DNA of 64,000 nucleotides from Noviherbaspirillum saxi (GTDB lineage: Bacteria; Pseudomonadota; Gammaproteobacteria; Burkholderiales; Burkholderiaceae_D): assembly GCF_003591035.1 (NCBI RefSeq), contig NZ_QYUO01000002.1:248001-312000 (forward strand), read 5' to 3'. Each line of letters begins with the position of its first letter. Position 1 is the first letter of the stretch. The translations under genes and the position numbers were made by a program. The notes beneath the pieces are model-generated. The model was given only the letters and a program-made list of their open reading frames with translations, was not told the DNA's origin and searched no databases. This document shows positions 47,486 through 56,563 of the stretch, one piece after another.

Positions 47486-49600
47486 CTAGCGCTCGGATTC
47501 GGTAGAGTTCCTGGCTTGGCGTCGGCGCGCGGCAGCCGGCGTTTCAGCCTCCGCATAGTGCGCCAGGCCGGCTTCGCGGTCGACCGGCACCGTCTCGTTC
47601 AGCGTGGTGCCGCCGCGCGGCTGCAGCTCGGGCGGAAAGAACGCCAGCTTCTGCGCCTTTGCCAGTTTCTCGCCCCGGTCCGGGCTGAGATCGCGCTCAT
47701 TGATGCCGGCCACCGGGTGCATGGCGACACCGTTCACCATTTCCAGGTCGAACCACCACTTCTTGATCGGATTGCGTGCGCCGTTTCCCTGGTGGTCATC
47801 GAGATCCGCGATCGCTTTCGCCAGTTCCGGATGGTCTATCGATAGCCAGGTCAGGCGCTCTGCTTCCACCGTGTCCTCGCGATTCCAGGGACACATCTTC
47901 ATGCAGCGCCCGCAGGCCGATCCCTTTTGTTGCGTTACCCGGTATTTCGTGCATTTTTCAACGTCGGCTTTCCAGATCTCATAGCCGTTGAACATGACTT
48001 TGGGGCCGTAGGTAATCGCATTGCATGGACATTCGCGCGCACACTTCAGGCAGTTGTCGCAAAAGTTCTGCAGATTGAAGGCTATCGGCCGGTCCGGCGT
48101 CATCGGCAGGTCGGTAGTAAACACCACCGACTTGGAACGCGGGCCGATGAATGGATTCAGGATGGTTTCGCCGATACGGCTTACCTCGCCCAGTCCGGAC
48201 ATCAGGATAGTCGGATTGTGGATGACTTCCGAATGCGCATTCGAATGCGAGCGTGCCGAATATCCCATGCGCCGGCAATGCGCGGCCATCACGCCGGCGA
48301 TTTCCGCGCCACGCAGGTAGGCGCGCATCGATTGCGACGCCGATATCCAGTCATCGCCCGACGCACCTTCCATCGTTTCAAAACCCTGATCGATCAGCAT
48401 GCACACCGCATACTTGTGATAGGCCGGAATTTCTCTGCCTTCGACCTCGTCGTGCGAGTAATACATCCAGGGTTCGGCAATGCAAATGCCGACGAAATCG
48501 GCGCCGAGAAAATGTCCGAGCGCCTTGATCGCATCCGCATTGCGCTGCGGATCGGAAAGGTCGCCACCAATACCGGTAGGCTGCAAAGGCTCGCGGGTAC
48601 CTTGCAGCGGCACCATGTTTTGAATCAACGGCGCCATACCGAGCGCATACGGATGCTTCATGGCGAAGCGCGATTTCTCTTGTTGGGCCTTGGCGCCCAT
48701 ATCGCCTGCCTGCGCGCGCTTGAAAAAATCGCCGCGCTTCGGCACCCTTCGGATTTCTTCGCGCAACACCAGCGTCGTCGGCTCATCGGCGCGCTTGATC
48801 TTTTCCATCGGATAGCGGCCCAGATGCAGCGGACGCTTTGCCAGTTCATCGCTCCACCATTCCGGCCGCGTACCGCCCATTCCCATCCTGATGGAAGGGT
48901 CGGACGGTTCCAGCACGCCCTCCGGCGCGAGCGGCGCATCGCATGCCATCGCGTAATCCGTGGTGACCACCCCAAGGCGAAATCCGCCCTTCAGATACGG
49001 CGCCTGCAGCATGCCGTCTTGCGCACGCACTACACCGGCCCGCACAGCGAGCTTTTCGATGTCGACCAGGGTGGTGTTGGCCGCATGCCCGCGTGCGGCG
49101 AAACCCATGGCGCGCAGGTAGCCCGACAGGATCACCGCAAGCTCGGTCGCACGCAAATCGCCACGCGCGGCATTGCTGCCGCGTATCCATTTGTCGCCCG
49201 GTTCGCCGACCGCCGGTTCGCGCTCGAACTCGATCAGATAGACGAAGGCATGCGTGTGTCGCGGTCGCTCCGCAACCAGCCAGTCGCTGTCCTGCAGCAC
49301 ACACACGCCGCCGATGGTCGCATCCAGGAAATAGGCGGAGGCCTTGAGATTATTTGCACGTGCCGCTACATCGTCCGGGACCGGCGCTCGTGACGGCGCT
49401 GGAGCGCCGTCCAGGTATGTGCGGAACAGTTCCAGATATTCCGGTATGGCGTGCGATATCGCACCCTGTTCAGCCGCATGGCAATCTTCCGGCTGACGCG
49501 CATTGACTTCGCGCAGTGCGTCGGTCTCGATACGGGGCAATGCTTCCAGCGCAAGACTGCTGAGATGAAAAGCCCGATTCTTGTGGCTGTATAGACGCAT
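47486..49600 (-). CDS. rdhA: Soluble cobalamin-dependent reductive dehalogenase
   Basis: The 704-residue protein lacks a Tat signal and a fused reductase, like the oxygen-tolerant catabolic enzyme NpRdhA of Nitratireductor. The N-terminal half (about 85-240) looks like a degenerate duplicate of the cobalamin domain (about 350-500); compare GYLRAMGFAARGHA with HCRRMGYSARSHSNAH. Two [4Fe-4S] clusters are bound by C514/C517/C520/C524 (CDNCLKCAREC) and a second group including C563/C566/C570 (CGRCMKMC). From memory, NpRdhA uses Y426, K488 and R552; here Y428, K490 and R554 sit at a constant offset of two. Expected role: removing halogen from a phenolic ring in the cytoplasm. A ferredoxin gene follows after 10 bases. 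Confidence 0.85.
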   Translation of the reverse strand: MRLYSHKNRAFHLSSLALEALPRIETDALREVNARQPEDCHAAEQGAISHAIPEYLELFRTYLDGAPAPSRAPVPDDVAARANNLKASAYFLDATIGGVCVLQDSDWLVAERPRHTHAFVYLIEFEREPAVGEPGDKWIRGSNAARGDLRATELAVILSGYLRAMGFAARGHAANTTLVDIEKLAVRAGVVRAQDGMLQAPYLKGGFRLGVVTTDYAMACDAPLAPEGVLEPSDPSIRMGMGGTRPEWWSDELAKRPLHLGRYPMEKIKRADEPTTLVLREEIRRVPKRGDFFKRAQAGDMGAKAQQEKSRFAMKHPYALGMAPLIQNMVPLQGTREPLQPTGIGGDLSDPQRNADAIKALGHFLGADFVGICIAEPWMYYSHDEVEGREIPAYHKYAVCMLIDQGFETMEGASGDDWISASQSMRAYLRGAEIAGVMAAHCRRMGYSARSHSNAHSEVIHNPTILMSGLGEVSRIGETILNPFIGPRSKSVVFTTDLPMTPDRPIAFNLQNFCDNCLKCARECPCNAITYGPKVMFNGYEIWKADVEKCTKYRVTQQKGSACGRCMKMCPWNREDTVEAERLTWLSIDHPELAKAIADLDDHQGNGARNPIKKWWFDLEMVNGVAMHPVAGINERDLSPDRGEKLAKAQKLAFFPPELQPRGGTTLNETVPVDREAGLAHYAEAETPAAARRRQARNSTESER

Positions 49601-49685
49601 CGTTATCTCCAGTATCCGGCGTCGCCGCTTGGTTAACGCCGGGTGTTCTTGTTGAAACGATTATGCGAGGAGGAAATCAACGCTG

Positions 49686-49706
49686 TGTCCGTATGAGATA
49701 GGGACA
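49686..49706. promoter_or_regulatory. Putative operator upstream of rdhA
   Basis: TGTCC and GGACA flank eleven bases in inverted orientation 86-106 bases before the rdhA start. Read on the plus strand, the core TCC-GTATGAGATA-GGG has the same spacing as the sites before the two binding-protein genes and agrees with them at the internal T, G, A and A positions. Confidence 0.45.
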
Positions 49707-49755
49707 AGCAAGCTGGCTCATCTATTGAGAATTCAGTCGATACTTGACACACTCA

Positions 49756-49836
49756 ACCCCCATCCCAACCTTCCCCCTATCAGGGGGAAGGGGTCAAGTT
49801 CCCTCCTCCGGGCAGGGGGAGGGTTAGGGTGGGGGT
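49756..49836. repeat. REP-like compound palindrome
   Basis: An 81-base imperfect palindrome has outer arms ACCCCCATCCCAACC / GGTTAGGGTGGGGGT and two inner hairpins (CCTTCCCCC..GGGGGAAGG and CCCTCCTCC..GGGGGAGGG). This is the kind of extragenic repeat found scattered in Burkholderiales genomes. Confidence 0.7.
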
Positions 49837-49910
49837 CGAATGCATCAATGCGTGACTGCGTCATTTACTTCCTGAAAACTCAGTAAACCAGATGGTTGCC
49901 TGTGATAGAT

Positions 49911-50708
49911 TCAGCCAGCTTCAAACAGGTTTTTCACTTCGCGCAGCGTACGCACGCCCAGGCGGTTGTATGCGCGGCTGCTATAGGTCACCGCGCTGGA
50001 AAAGGCGATACCGCAGGCTTGCGCCGCGTCGCGCAATGTCATGCCCGACAACATGCATGACAGCACGTCTACTTCCCGTTTCGTCAAGGATGCGCAGCGC
50101 ATCTTCAGCAATTCATGCCAGCTTTCGGCATCGCGCACGACACAACGAATGAGATCGACATGGCGCACGCAGGCCGCGAGCAATACCGGAGCAATATCCG
50201 TCAATGACGCGACTTCGGTCCGGTTGAACTCACCAGTGACTTCCCGTCGATATACGTTCAGCGCCACCAGCGAACCGTCATCGATGCCGGTACTGAATGA
50301 CAGGCGCTCCACCAATTCGCTGCGTTCGTAGCAAGCTTCACGGTAGGCGCGATCTCCCATGTCGACGCGCCGTTGCCGATGCACCTGCAATTCTCCGCGC
50401 ATCGCTTTCGCGTCGCGCAGCAGGATGCGGTTCGGATCGAACTTGTGATAATGGTCGATATAGGCGACCGTTGCGGCCGCCAGCAACGATGGCGACGACT
50501 TGCTGTCGGCGCCGAACACTTCGATCTGGCCACCGACAGGAATACGCATCAGCGCACAATGATCGACTTGCGCAAACCGGTTCACCGCACGCAACACCGC
50601 AGCATAGAAGGCGCGGCGTCCGACGCTTTCGATCAGTTCCAGCGTGACCGGCAGCGGCATGGAACCGTCATGGCGCACATTCACGGGGACAATGGAAGCA
50701 GCTTCCAT
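49911..50708 (-). CDS. LuxR-type transcriptional regulator
   Basis: The 265-residue regulator has an N-terminal sensor region of about 190 residues and a C-terminal LuxR helix-turn-helix (SLTKREVDVLSCMLSGMTLR through YNRLGVRTLREVKNLF). Its N-terminal part resembles that of the regulator at 59523-60311, so the two are paralogues. The start at 50708 overlaps the end of the binding-protein gene by 28 bases; an internal ATG at 50660 is an alternative. It lies directly upstream of rdhA on the same strand and is the best candidate for controlling it. Confidence 0.88.
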   Translation of the reverse strand: MEAASIVPVNVRHDGSMPLPVTLELIESVGRRAFYAAVLRAVNRFAQVDHCALMRIPVGGQIEVFGADSKSSPSLLAAATVAYIDHYHKFDPNRILLRDAKAMRGELQVHRQRRVDMGDRAYREACYERSELVERLSFSTGIDDGSLVALNVYRREVTGEFNRTEVASLTDIAPVLLAACVRHVDLIRCVVRDAESWHELLKMRCASLTKREVDVLSCMLSGMTLRDAAQACGIAFSSAVTYSSRAYNRLGVRTLREVKNLFEAG

Positions 50709-51850
50709 TGTCCATTCTCGATTTTCATGATGACGCGAGCCCGTTCGTCCAGGCCGTTGTGATCGTTCGCCGACAGGTTATAGACGCCGTTTACTCCGCG
50801 CACGTCCTTCAGCGATTCGATCGCGTCGCGCAAGGCCTTCCTGAATTCCGGCGTGCCCGGCTTGGCGCCGGAATTCAATGCCGCAGGGATCGCGTTCTGC
50901 AGCCACAGGCCGACGTCCCAGACATGGGCGGCAAAGGTGCTGGTGGTGCCGGGGCCATAGGCCGCTTCATACGCTTTCAGGAATTCCAGTCCGCTCTGCC
51001 GCGCCGGATGACTGGCCGGAAGTTGCTGCGCCACCACCGAGGGCCCGACCGGCAGGAACGCGCCATCGACGTCCTTGCCGCCGATGCGCAGAAAATCGTT
51101 GTTCGCGATGCCGGGTGTCTGATAAATCTTTCCCTGATAGCCGCGCTGCTTCAATGCGAGTTGCGGCATTGCTGCCGGCGTGCCGGACCCTGCAATCAAC
51201 ACCGCTTCGGGACGGGCAGCCATGATCTTCAGTACCTGGCCGACCACATTGTTGTCGTTGCGACTGAAGCGCTCGACAGCGACGATACTGAGCTTGTTGA
51301 TTTCCGCTGCCTTTTGCGTTTCATGCCACCAGCCTTCGCCGTAGGCATCGTTGAAGCCGATGAAGGCGACGGATTTGATATTGTTTTTCGCCATGTGTTC
51401 GAAGGCGGCGCGCGCCATCAGGCTGTCGTTCTGCGGCGGCTTGAATACCCAATAGCGCTTGGCATCCATCGGCGCCACGATCGCCGACGAAGCGGCGACC
51501 GCGATCATCGGCGTCATCGTTTCCGCGGCAACTTCGATCATCGCCAGCGCGTTCGGACTGGTGCTGGAACCGACCAGCACATCGACGCGATGTTCCGCTG
51601 TCAGCTTGCGCGCATTCTTGACCGCATTGGTTGGATCGGAGCCGTCGTCGAGCACGATGTAATTGATTTTCTGGCCGCCCATTTCCCTTGGCAGCAGCGC
51701 GATCGTGTTGCGTTCGGGAATGCCGAGCGACGCCGCCAGTCCGGTGGTGGATAGCGTCACGCCGACATTGATTTGCGCTTGCACGTTTAACGTGAAAAGC
51801 GATGCGGCCGCAACAACCAAACTACGGAAAAGTATGCGATGAGATGCCAC
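50681..51850 (-). CDS. ABC transporter substrate-binding protein (Liv type), paralogue 2
   Basis: The 389-residue protein has a signal peptide (about 1-25, ending NVQAQ) and a type 1 periplasmic binding fold: INVGVTLSTTGLAASLGIPE, VGSSTSPNALAMIEVAAE and FIGFNDAYGEGWW. It is very similar along its whole length to the protein at 56564-57724. Members of this group often bind aromatic acids rather than amino acids. It shares a promoter motif with that paralogue and overlaps the regulator gene, so it may deliver a second, related ligand to the same permease. Confidence 0.9.
   Translation of the reverse strand: MASHRILFRSLVVAAASLFTLNVQAQINVGVTLSTTGLAASLGIPERNTIALLPREMGGQKINYIVLDDGSDPTNAVKNARKLTAEHRVDVLVGSSTSPNALAMIEVAAETMTPMIAVAASSAIVAPMDAKRYWVFKPPQNDSLMARAAFEHMAKNNIKSVAFIGFNDAYGEGWWHETQKAAEINKLSIVAVERFSRNDNNVVGQVLKIMAARPEAVLIAGSGTPAAMPQLALKQRGYQGKIYQTPGIANNDFLRIGGKDVDGAFLPVGPSVVAQQLPASHPARQSGLEFLKAYEAAYGPGTTSTFAAHVWDVGLWLQNAIPAALNSGAKPGTPEFRKALRDAIESLKDVRGVNGVYNLSANDHNGLDERARVIMKIENGQWKLLPLSP
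50688..50714. promoter_or_regulatory. 27-base palindrome over the LuxR-gene start
   Basis: GGACAATGGAAGC and GCTTCCATTGTCC are perfect 13-base arms around a single A. The palindrome covers the last codons of the binding-protein gene and the ATG of the overlapping regulator gene. It could fold in mRNA to limit translation of the regulator, or be an autoregulatory site. Confidence 0.4.
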
Positions 51851-51913
51851 GGAGGTCTCCTTTGGTTCTGGTTGGAATGTCTAATGATCATGCGACTGGC
51901 ATGGAATCGATGT

Positions 51914-51935
51914 CATTCCTCTTGAAAGAGGAAAG
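51914..51935. promoter_or_regulatory. Putative operator upstream of binding protein 2
   Basis: TTCCTC-TTGAAA-GAGGAA (51916-51933) is a perfect inverted repeat 66-83 bases before the start of the gene at 51850. A near-identical site lies at the same distance before the paralogous binding-protein gene (57787-57804), and a related one precedes rdhA. Confidence 0.55.
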
Positions 51936-52051
51936 ACGGATTGGTAATGACATTTGCTCGCACTGCGGGCCGGAAGAATTCTTCTTACACCGCTCACCGG
52001 TATTCGCATGCGGGCGGATCGGATACAGGACGCCGCTTCGCTTTCCCCGTC

Positions 52052-52071
52052 ATACCCGAGCAATCGGGTAT
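52052..52071. repeat. REP-like hairpin
   Basis: ATACCCGA and TCGGGTAT form a perfect 8-bp stem around GCAA. The flanks (CCCCGTC before, CCAT after) resemble dispersed betaproteobacterial extragenic repeats. Confidence 0.55.
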
Positions 52072-52135
52072 CCATACTGAGCCCGCACTTCGGTTGCAAC
52101 TATTCCGGTAACTGCCTTGTCCTATCGGCTTATGG

Positions 52136-52155
52136 ATTCCCACTTGCGTGGGAAT
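52136..52155. repeat. REP-like hairpin
   Basis: ATTCCCAC and GTGGGAAT form a perfect 8-bp stem around TTGC, followed by GACGA. This is a common dispersed repeat form in Burkholderiales and Neisseriales. Confidence 0.6.
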
Positions 52156-52268
52156 GACGAGGAGACGCAGTGAAATGCATCGAACGCAATCAGCCGCATA
52201 CGGCCGCTTTCGAAAAAAACTAAATTCAAATCTCCGAACACAGATTCGCTCTCTCGCACCAATGCCGG

Positions 52269-52739
52269 TCAATTCTTGTAGATGCCGCAACCGACGAGCA
52301 CCTCATCCACCTTTTCCACATAGGTCGATTTGGCTTCAACCGCCTTGGTCACCGGATTCGGCCATTGATAATCGACCCAGCCTTTTCCTTTGCTGTTGCC
52401 CGTTTCGATGAAGGCCTTGATGAAGTATTTACCATCCGCATCCCGCAACTCGAGCATGTTCTTGCCTATCAATTTGGGATTCATGCCATGCGCGAGATTG
52501 ACGCCGTTCATGCTCGTCACATTGATATACATGTCGCGATCCTTGAACTGTCCATGGGGATTGCTGAACTCCGCGAAGGCCTTTTCCTGGCCATTGGCCT
52601 TGATATAAGCAACCGCCTTCTTCACCAATGCAATGGCTTCGTCGGCCGATCCCTTGTCGGCCGCCCGTGCGGCGCCAGAGCCAGCCGCGATGAGCATAGC
52701 GAATACGATGGCCTTGATTGTGAGAATTATCTTTTCCAT
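52269..52739 (-). CDS. Periplasmic single Cache-domain protein
   Basis: The 156-residue protein has a signal peptide (MEKIILTIKAIVFAMLIAAG, cleaved near ARAAD) and one small Cache-type ligand-binding domain, recognisable from the DADGKYFIKAFIETGNSKGK and GWVDYQWPNPVTKAVEAKST blocks. Such domains bind small acids or amines at the sensor end of chemoreceptors and kinases, but here the domain stands alone. AGGAGA precedes ATG 52739. It ends the transporter operon, 19 bases after the LivF-type gene, and may be an extra binding protein or sensor for the same ligand. Confidence 0.8.
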   Translation of the reverse strand: MEKIILTIKAIVFAMLIAAGSGAARAADKGSADEAIALVKKAVAYIKANGQEKAFAEFSNPHGQFKDRDMYINVTSMNGVNLAHGMNPKLIGKNMLELRDADGKYFIKAFIETGNSKGKGWVDYQWPNPVTKAVEAKSTYVEKVDEVLVGCGIYKN

Positions 52740-52758
52740 ATGTTCTCCTGTTTTAATC

Positions 52759-53535
52759 TTATGCAAATGCTTGCGCACCATGGCCTGCCGCAGTCGTTTC
52801 TTTCTTTGCCAATCCGAGATAAGACTCGATGACACGCGGATTGGCGGCCAGCTCCGATGCCGCGCCTTCCAGCACGATTTCGCCGGTTTCGATGACATAA
52901 CCATAATCGGCGACCTGCAAGGCGGCGCGTGCGTTCTGTTCGACCAGCAGGATGGCGACGCCGGTCTTGCGCAAGTCGCTGATGATGTGAAATATCTCCT
53001 TGACGATCAGCGGCGCCAGTCCGAGACTCGGTTCATCCAGCATCAGCAGCTGCGGCTTGCCCATCAACGCCCGGCCCACCGCGAGCATTTGCCGCTCGCC
53101 ACCGGAGAGGGTGCCTGCTTCTTGCCTGCGGCGCTCTTTCAGACGTGGGAACAGGCCGAACACGACATCGGTCTGATCCAGGTAGTTTTTGTCACCGGCC
53201 TGCCGGCGGCGATATGCGCCCAGCATCAGGTTGTCTTCCACTGTCATGGATGAAAACAGTTCGCGGTTTTCCGGCACCAGGCACATGCCTTGCGCGACGC
53301 GCCGTTCGATCGGCATTGCGCTGACGTCACTACCCAGATAGCAGACTGCGCCGCGCGCGACGCCGCCTGCCGGCAAGGCGCCCATCACCGCATTGAGCAT
53401 GGTCGACTTGCCTGCGCCGTTCGGACCGATCACCGTGACAATCTCACCGGCATCGACCTTCAGGTTGACGCCGCTCAATGCGTCGACCTTGCCATACGAT
53501 GCATGAAAATCCTTTACTTCGAGTATCACTGACAT
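52759..53535 (-). CDS. livF: Liv-type ABC transporter ATP-binding protein (LivF-like)
   Basis: The 258-residue ATPase has Walker A GPNGAGKST near residue 38, signature LSGGERQM, Walker B LLMLDEPSLGLAP and the H-loop replacement VEQN typical of LivF. ATG 53535 has GGAG seven bases before it. With the fused LivM-LivG protein and the LivH-like permease it completes a branched-chain-amino-acid-type importer. The C-terminal tail (KKETTAAGHGAQAFA) is longer than usual. Confidence 0.92.
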   Translation of the reverse strand: MSVILEVKDFHASYGKVDALSGVNLKVDAGEIVTVIGPNGAGKSTMLNAVMGALPAGGVARGAVCYLGSDVSAMPIERRVAQGMCLVPENRELFSSMTVEDNLMLGAYRRRQAGDKNYLDQTDVVFGLFPRLKERRRQEAGTLSGGERQMLAVGRALMGKPQLLMLDEPSLGLAPLIVKEIFHIISDLRKTGVAILLVEQNARAALQVADYGYVIETGEIVLEGAASELAANPRVIESYLGLAKKETTAAGHGAQAFA

Positions 53536-53546
53536 GATCTGCTCCT

Positions 53547-55331
53547 TCAAGCGACGCTACCGAGATAGGCTTCCAGCACAGCGGGGTCGCTCTGGATTTT
53601 TTCCGGCGCGCCTTCGGCGATGCGCGTGCCGAATTCCATCACGACCAGGCGGTCCGTCAGGTTCATGACGAAATCCATGTCATGTTCGACGATCAGCACG
53701 CTCATGCCTTCCGCCCTGAGTTTGCGCAGCAGCTCGGCGAGCGCCTGTTTTTCCTTGTAACGCAAGCCGGCGGCCGGCTCGTCCAGCAGCAGCAGCGCCG
53801 GGTCGCCGCACAATGCACGGGCGATTTCCAGAATCCGTTGTTGCCCCAGCGCGAGACTTCCGGCTTCGTCGTACATATGCCGTTCCAGCCCGACACGCTT
53901 GATCTGCATCGCGGCTTCGCGCAACAGCTTCTTTTCTTCGTTCCGGTTCAGGCGCAGTACGCTCGCCATCACGCCGCCTTGCGGCAGGAAGTCGCCGCGC
54001 AGGTGTGCGCCCAGCGCGACGTTTTCAAGCACGGTCATGGTCGGCAGCAATTGCACATGCTGGAAGGTACGCCCGATGCCGCGCTGTGCGATGTCGCGCG
54101 ATGTCAGGTTGGACACGATGTCATCGCGATAGCGGATCTCGCCTCGGGTCAGCGGCAGCAGGCCGGTCACCAGGTTGAAGGTGGTGGACTTGCCCGCGCC
54201 GTTGGGGCCGATCAGGCCGACGATCTCGCCCGCGCGCATCTGGAAACTCACATCGTTGACCGCTACCAGGCCGCCGAACTCCTTACGCGCCGCCTTCACA
54301 TCGAGCAGCAAGCTGCCGCGTGCAGGCTTCTTGCGTACCGTGAGCGGCACCGCGTCGGCGGGCGCATCGACAGGCGTGCGGCGCGGAAACCACGTACGCA
54401 GGTAGGGCCAGATGCCGTCTTTCGCGTACTGCAGCAGCAACACCAGCAGAATCCCGAATACGATGCCGTCATAGTTGCCGTTGTCGCCGAACAGTCGCGG
54501 CAGCACGCCTTGCAGCAAATCCTTCAGGATCGTCAGCACCGATGCGCCGAGTACCGCGCCACCGACGTGAGCAACGCCGCCGACCACCGCCATGAACAGA
54601 TATTCGATACCGTAATTGAGACCGAACGGCGTCGGATTAACTGCACGTTGCAGATGCGCATACAGCCAGCCGGAGATGCAGGCTAGCACTGCGGCAAAGA
54701 CGAACACCACGACTTTCATCCAGGCGGTATGTACCCCCATCGCCTCGGCCATTGTGACGCCGCCTTTCAATGCGCGGATCGCGCGGCCGGGCCGCGAATT
54801 CAATAGATTCGTCACCGCCAGTGCGGCCAGCAGCACGATCAGCCAGATCAGGTAGTACATTTCGCGTCCGGCATTGAGTGGTCTGCCGAAAATGGCGAGC
54901 GGCGGGATGCCGTTAAGCCCGTCATGCTTGCCGAGAAATTCCAGATTGCCGAACAGGTAATACAGTGACAAGCCCCAGGCAATGGTTGCCAGCGGCAGGT
55001 AATGGCCGGACATGCGCATGGTGAGCAAGCCGATCAGGTAAGCGGCGGCGACCGTGATCAACAGACCTGCCGGCAGCGTCAGCCAGGGCGATACGCCGTA
55101 GCGGGTGCTCAGGTAGCCGCTGACATAGGCGCCGATGCCGACAAACGCGGCTTGCCCGAACGAGGTCAGTCCGCCGACACCGGTCAGCAGAACGAGTCCG
55201 ATCGCAACCAGGCTGTACAAGCCGATATAGTTCAACAGCGTGATCCAGTATTCGGGAACCGGCAGTACAGGCAGCAGCGCAGCCGGTGCGAGCAAAACGA
55301 GTGGTAATAGTCGATGGAGTTGGTTGTGCAT
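53547..55331 (-). CDS. Fused LivM permease - LivG ATPase
   Basis: The 594-residue protein joins a LivM-type permease (about residues 1-320, roughly ten helices, with LTGVGGLTSFGQAAFVGIGA) to a LivG-type ATPase (about 345-594). The ATPase has Walker A GPNGAGKST, signature LALGQQRI, Walker B LLLLDEPAAG and VEHDMDFVM. Such fusions occur in aromatic-compound transporters of Burkholderiales. I chose ATG 55331 (MHNQLHRLL). It follows the LivH-like gene by 10 bases in the same operon. Confidence 0.92.
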   Translation of the reverse strand: MHNQLHRLLPLVLLAPAALLPVLPVPEYWITLLNYIGLYSLVAIGLVLLTGVGGLTSFGQAAFVGIGAYVSGYLSTRYGVSPWLTLPAGLLITVAAAYLIGLLTMRMSGHYLPLATIAWGLSLYYLFGNLEFLGKHDGLNGIPPLAIFGRPLNAGREMYYLIWLIVLLAALAVTNLLNSRPGRAIRALKGGVTMAEAMGVHTAWMKVVVFVFAAVLACISGWLYAHLQRAVNPTPFGLNYGIEYLFMAVVGGVAHVGGAVLGASVLTILKDLLQGVLPRLFGDNGNYDGIVFGILLVLLLQYAKDGIWPYLRTWFPRRTPVDAPADAVPLTVRKKPARGSLLLDVKAARKEFGGLVAVNDVSFQMRAGEIVGLIGPNGAGKSTTFNLVTGLLPLTRGEIRYRDDIVSNLTSRDIAQRGIGRTFQHVQLLPTMTVLENVALGAHLRGDFLPQGGVMASVLRLNRNEEKKLLREAAMQIKRVGLERHMYDEAGSLALGQQRILEIARALCGDPALLLLDEPAAGLRYKEKQALAELLRKLRAEGMSVLIVEHDMDFVMNLTDRLVVMEFGTRIAEGAPEKIQSDPAVLEAYLGSVA

Positions 55332-55341
55332 GTTCTTTTCC

Positions 55342-56394
55342 TTATGCTTCATGCTCGGCATGGCGGGATGTCAGCGAGCGCCACAGCAGCACCGGCAGGA
55401 TCAGGGTGAACACGATGACTTCCTTGAAGGCGCTTGCCCAGAACGACGACTGCGATTCCAGCAAGCCAACAAAAAACGCGCCGGCTGCGGCTGCCGGATA
55501 ACTCGCCAGCCCGCCGAAGATCGAACCGACGAAGCCCTTGAGTCCGATCAGAAAGCCCGACTCGTAATAAATGGTGGTCATCGGCGCAATCAGGATGCCG
55601 CATAGCGCGCCCATTGCGGCAGCCAGCGTGAAAGTCAGCTTGCCCGCGCGGGTCGGGCTGATGCCGAGCAGTTGCGCACCCAGACCGTTGACGGCGGTTG
55701 CGCGCAGCGCCTTGCCGGACAGCGTGAATTCGAAATACAGATAGAGCAGAACGATCAATGCGGCCGATATGCCGATCACCCACAAGCTCTGGCCGGAAAT
55801 CTGCAACGCGCCTACCGAATGGATGGCATTGGAAAACGGCTGGGTACGCACACCTTCGGCCCCGAACATCACAAGGCCGAGTCCCGTCAATGCAAGATGC
55901 ACGCTGACCGATACGATCAGCAGCATCAGCACGCTGGCCTTGGCCAGCGGTTGATAGGCCAGGCGGTACAGCATCGGCCCCATCGGTATCACGATCAGCA
56001 AGGCCAGCAGCACTTGCAGTGTCAGCGGCATCTGCGCGCCGGCATACAGCTTGGTCAACGCGAATACAGTCGCCGGAAATGCCAGATATTTGCCGGCGAC
56101 CAAAGCCAGGCTTTTGCCCCGGCCGTGGTGTCTTTCGACATTGCGCAGCATTGCCGCGCTTTCGGCAACGAAGGTAAGGACGCCCATTGCCAGCAGTAGC
56201 ACGCAGGTCAGCGGCAGGCGTTGCGCCTGCAGCGCCGCCAGGGTCAGCGCGCCATAGGCGACGAATTCGCCCTGCGGAATGAAGATCACGCGCGTGACCG
56301 AAAACACAAGCACGATCGCCAGCGCCAGCAGTGCATAGATCGCGCCGGATGTGATGCCGTCTTGTACAAGAATGGCAGCGATTGAAAAATCCAT
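55342..56394 (-). CDS. livH: Liv-type ABC transporter permease (LivH-like)
   Basis: The 350-residue membrane protein begins MDFSIAAILVQDGITSGAIY, a typical LivH start, and has about eight to nine helices. The family block GQSLWVIGISAALIVLLYL precedes the coupling segment GKALRATAVNGLGAQLLGIS. An internal insertion (about residues 60-110) makes it longer than E. coli LivH. It forms the second half of the channel with the LivM domain of the next gene. Confidence 0.9.
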   Translation of the reverse strand: MDFSIAAILVQDGITSGAIYALLALAIVLVFSVTRVIFIPQGEFVAYGALTLAALQAQRLPLTCVLLLAMGVLTFVAESAAMLRNVERHHGRGKSLALVAGKYLAFPATVFALTKLYAGAQMPLTLQVLLALLIVIPMGPMLYRLAYQPLAKASVLMLLIVSVSVHLALTGLGLVMFGAEGVRTQPFSNAIHSVGALQISGQSLWVIGISAALIVLLYLYFEFTLSGKALRATAVNGLGAQLLGISPTRAGKLTFTLAAAMGALCGILIAPMTTIYYESGFLIGLKGFVGSIFGGLASYPAAAAGAFFVGLLESQSSFWASAFKEVIVFTLILPVLLWRSLTSRHAEHEA

Positions 56395-56563
56395 GATGGG
56401 TGAATCCGCTCCAGAAGTCGGGACGAACGCTCTCCCCCGCTGTCGCACGATGGCGACGGCGGTGCAGGAGCACAGTCCGGGTATCAAGCCTTGCGTTTGC
56501 TATTGCGTCCGCAGGTCTTTCAAGATGTCTGCCGAATACGCAGTTCGACGTGATGGCATATTG

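Larger units (their letters stand above)
49601..49910. other. rdhA upstream region
   Basis: This 310-base region holds the putative operator at 49686-49706 and a large REP-like palindrome at 49756-49836 that separates rdhA from the LuxR-type gene. I see no gene in it. The palindrome may end or stabilise the transcript of the upstream regulator gene. Confidence 0.5.
51851..52268. other. 418-base region with operator and two REP-like hairpins
   Basis: The region between the binding-protein gene and the Cache-protein gene contains a putative operator at 51914-51935. It also holds two hairpins of the extragenic type common in betaproteobacteria, at 52052-52071 and 52136-52155. No gene is seen. 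Confidence 0.55.

Noticed and set aside
47486..49600. Epoxyqueuosine reductase (QueG) as identity of the dehalogenase-like protein
   Set aside because: At 704 residues it is about twice the QueG length, has an N-terminal duplicated half, and its context is catabolic rather than tRNA modification.
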